Assembly (NCBI GenBank): GCA_945903645.1
Contig: CAMDOM010000009.1
Span: 1-64,000, forward strand
Length of the DNA: 64,000 nt
From: Chryseobacterium gleum
GTDB taxonomy: Bacteria; Bacteroidota; Bacteroidia; UBA10329
Direction: 5' to 3'
A program made the position numbers and the translations under genes. Below, piece after piece: positions 63,554 through 64,000 of this stretch. The stretch's first letter is position 1, and each line of letters opens with the position of its first letter. The notes under the pieces were generated by a model, which was given only the letters and a program-made list of their open reading frames with translations, had not been told where the DNA came from and ran no database searches.

Positions 63554-64000
63554 ATGATTGAAGAAACCACTGCAATTCATCCTACCATTTCCAAAAAAGC
63601 GTTTCTGCAAGAAGTGCTTAATGATTATCGCATTGCCAACGAAAGCCGCCAAGCAAGCCTATTAGGGCGCAAGGAAGTACTCACGGGCAAAGCCAAGTTC
63701 GGCATTTTTGGCGATGGCAAAGAATTGGCGCAAATTGCCATGGCCAAGGCGTTTCGCAATGGCGACTGGCGTTCGGGCTACTACCGCGACCAAACCTTCA
63801 TGATGGCTTCGGGCTTGGTGCAAGTGCAAGAGTTTTTTGCGCAGCTCTATGCTCATCCTGATTTAGCTGCCGACCCATCAAGTGCTGGACGCAGCATGAA
63901 TGGGCACTTTTCTACCCGTTCCATAAATGAAGATGGAAGTTGGAAAAATCTTGCGCAACAGAAAAACAGCGCTGCCGATTTATCTCCTACCGCTGGACAA
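63554..64000 (+). CDS. Thiamine-diphosphate-dependent 2-oxoacid dehydrogenase E1 component (N-terminal part, runs off window)
   Basis: 149 codons without a stop up to the window edge. After a 45-residue N-terminal segment, [24 protein letters not shown] and [15 protein letters not shown] are the start of the E1-alpha ThDP domain. [24 protein letters not shown] and the last residues follow the layout of branched-chain (2-oxoisovalerate) or pyruvate dehydrogenase E1. In Bacteroidota this N-terminus commonly belongs to a fused E1 alpha-beta chain, but the beta part is not visible. It would produce acyl-CoA from branched 2-oxo acids, upstream of the MCC pathway at the other end of the window. Confidence 0.85.
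   Translation, partial: MIEETTAIHPTISKKAFLQEVLNDYRIANESRQASLLGRKEVLTGKAKFGIFGDGKELAQIAMAKAFRNGDWRSGYYRDQTFMMASGLVQVQEFFAQLYAHPDLAADPSSAGRSMNGHFSTRSINEDGSWKNLAQQKNSAADLSPTAGQ

Overview
The window looks like a chromosomal segment of a Bacteroidota bacterium, probably Flavobacteriales-like, of moderate to low GC. The evidence is: promoters of the form TTG-N19-TAnnTTTG (before rpsL, tRNA-Leu and the YceI gene); no usable Shine-Dalgarno spacing before most genes; phylum-typical families (DUF5606, DUF3078, GWxTD, a type IX secretion C-terminal signal, BshA); and a Flavobacterium-type membrane pyrophosphatase. No species call is possible from the sequence alone.

Layout. 1-8.1 kb: start of an enoyl-CoA hydratase (cut by the window edge), a membrane pyrophosphatase (hppA), then a tetR-mccB-mccA unit resembling leucine/isovalerate catabolism, and a sterol-desaturase-like di-iron oxidase. 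8.2-11.9 kb: protein quality control (tig-clpP-clpX) and tRNA-Leu. 12-17.5 kb: flavin reductase-like protein, 23S rRNA methyltransferase, YceI protein, class III aminotransferase, TraB/GumN protein and a repeat-bearing lipoprotein. 17.5-18 kb: a decayed SpoIIE-type phosphatase fragment. 18-24.6 kb, all on the minus strand: UbiD decarboxylase, ABC permease, glycosyltransferase, LPG-synthase-type flippase and citrate synthase. 24.8-34.5 kb: secreted subtilase, deoxynucleoside kinase, beta-propeller-like protein, DUF5606, M3 peptidase, DUF3078 outer-membrane protein, a PLP lyase with an abnormal C-terminus, a small secreted protein and MurB.

34.7-52.1 kb is one continuous str-S10-spc-alpha ribosomal superoperon of 31 genes (rpsL to rplQ) with fusA, secY, infA and rpoA but without tuf, adk or map. 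It starts at an excellent promoter and ends at a strong 15-bp hairpin terminator. 52.2-64 kb: carA, eno, a CoA-binding protein, tRNA-Ser, GWxTD protein, glycosyltransferase, aroQ, xerD, an EGF-like lipoprotein, two tandem-Usp proteins, a nucleoside phosphorylase, bshA and the start of an E1 2-oxoacid dehydrogenase.

I found no prophage, insertion sequence, CRISPR array, defence island or other obviously new gene system; this is mostly a housekeeping region. The best leads are small. They are heptanucleotide tandem arrays sitting on the stop codons of two genes, one beside a damaged PLP lyase. The pyrophosphatase has a relocated gate glutamate, so it is probably a K+-dependent proton pump rather than the sodium pump an automatic annotation would give. 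Several first genes have the -7 promoter box only 3-7 nt from the ATG, which predicts leaderless mRNAs. There is also a perfect palindrome that should be the TetR operator, and a decayed phosphatase gene.
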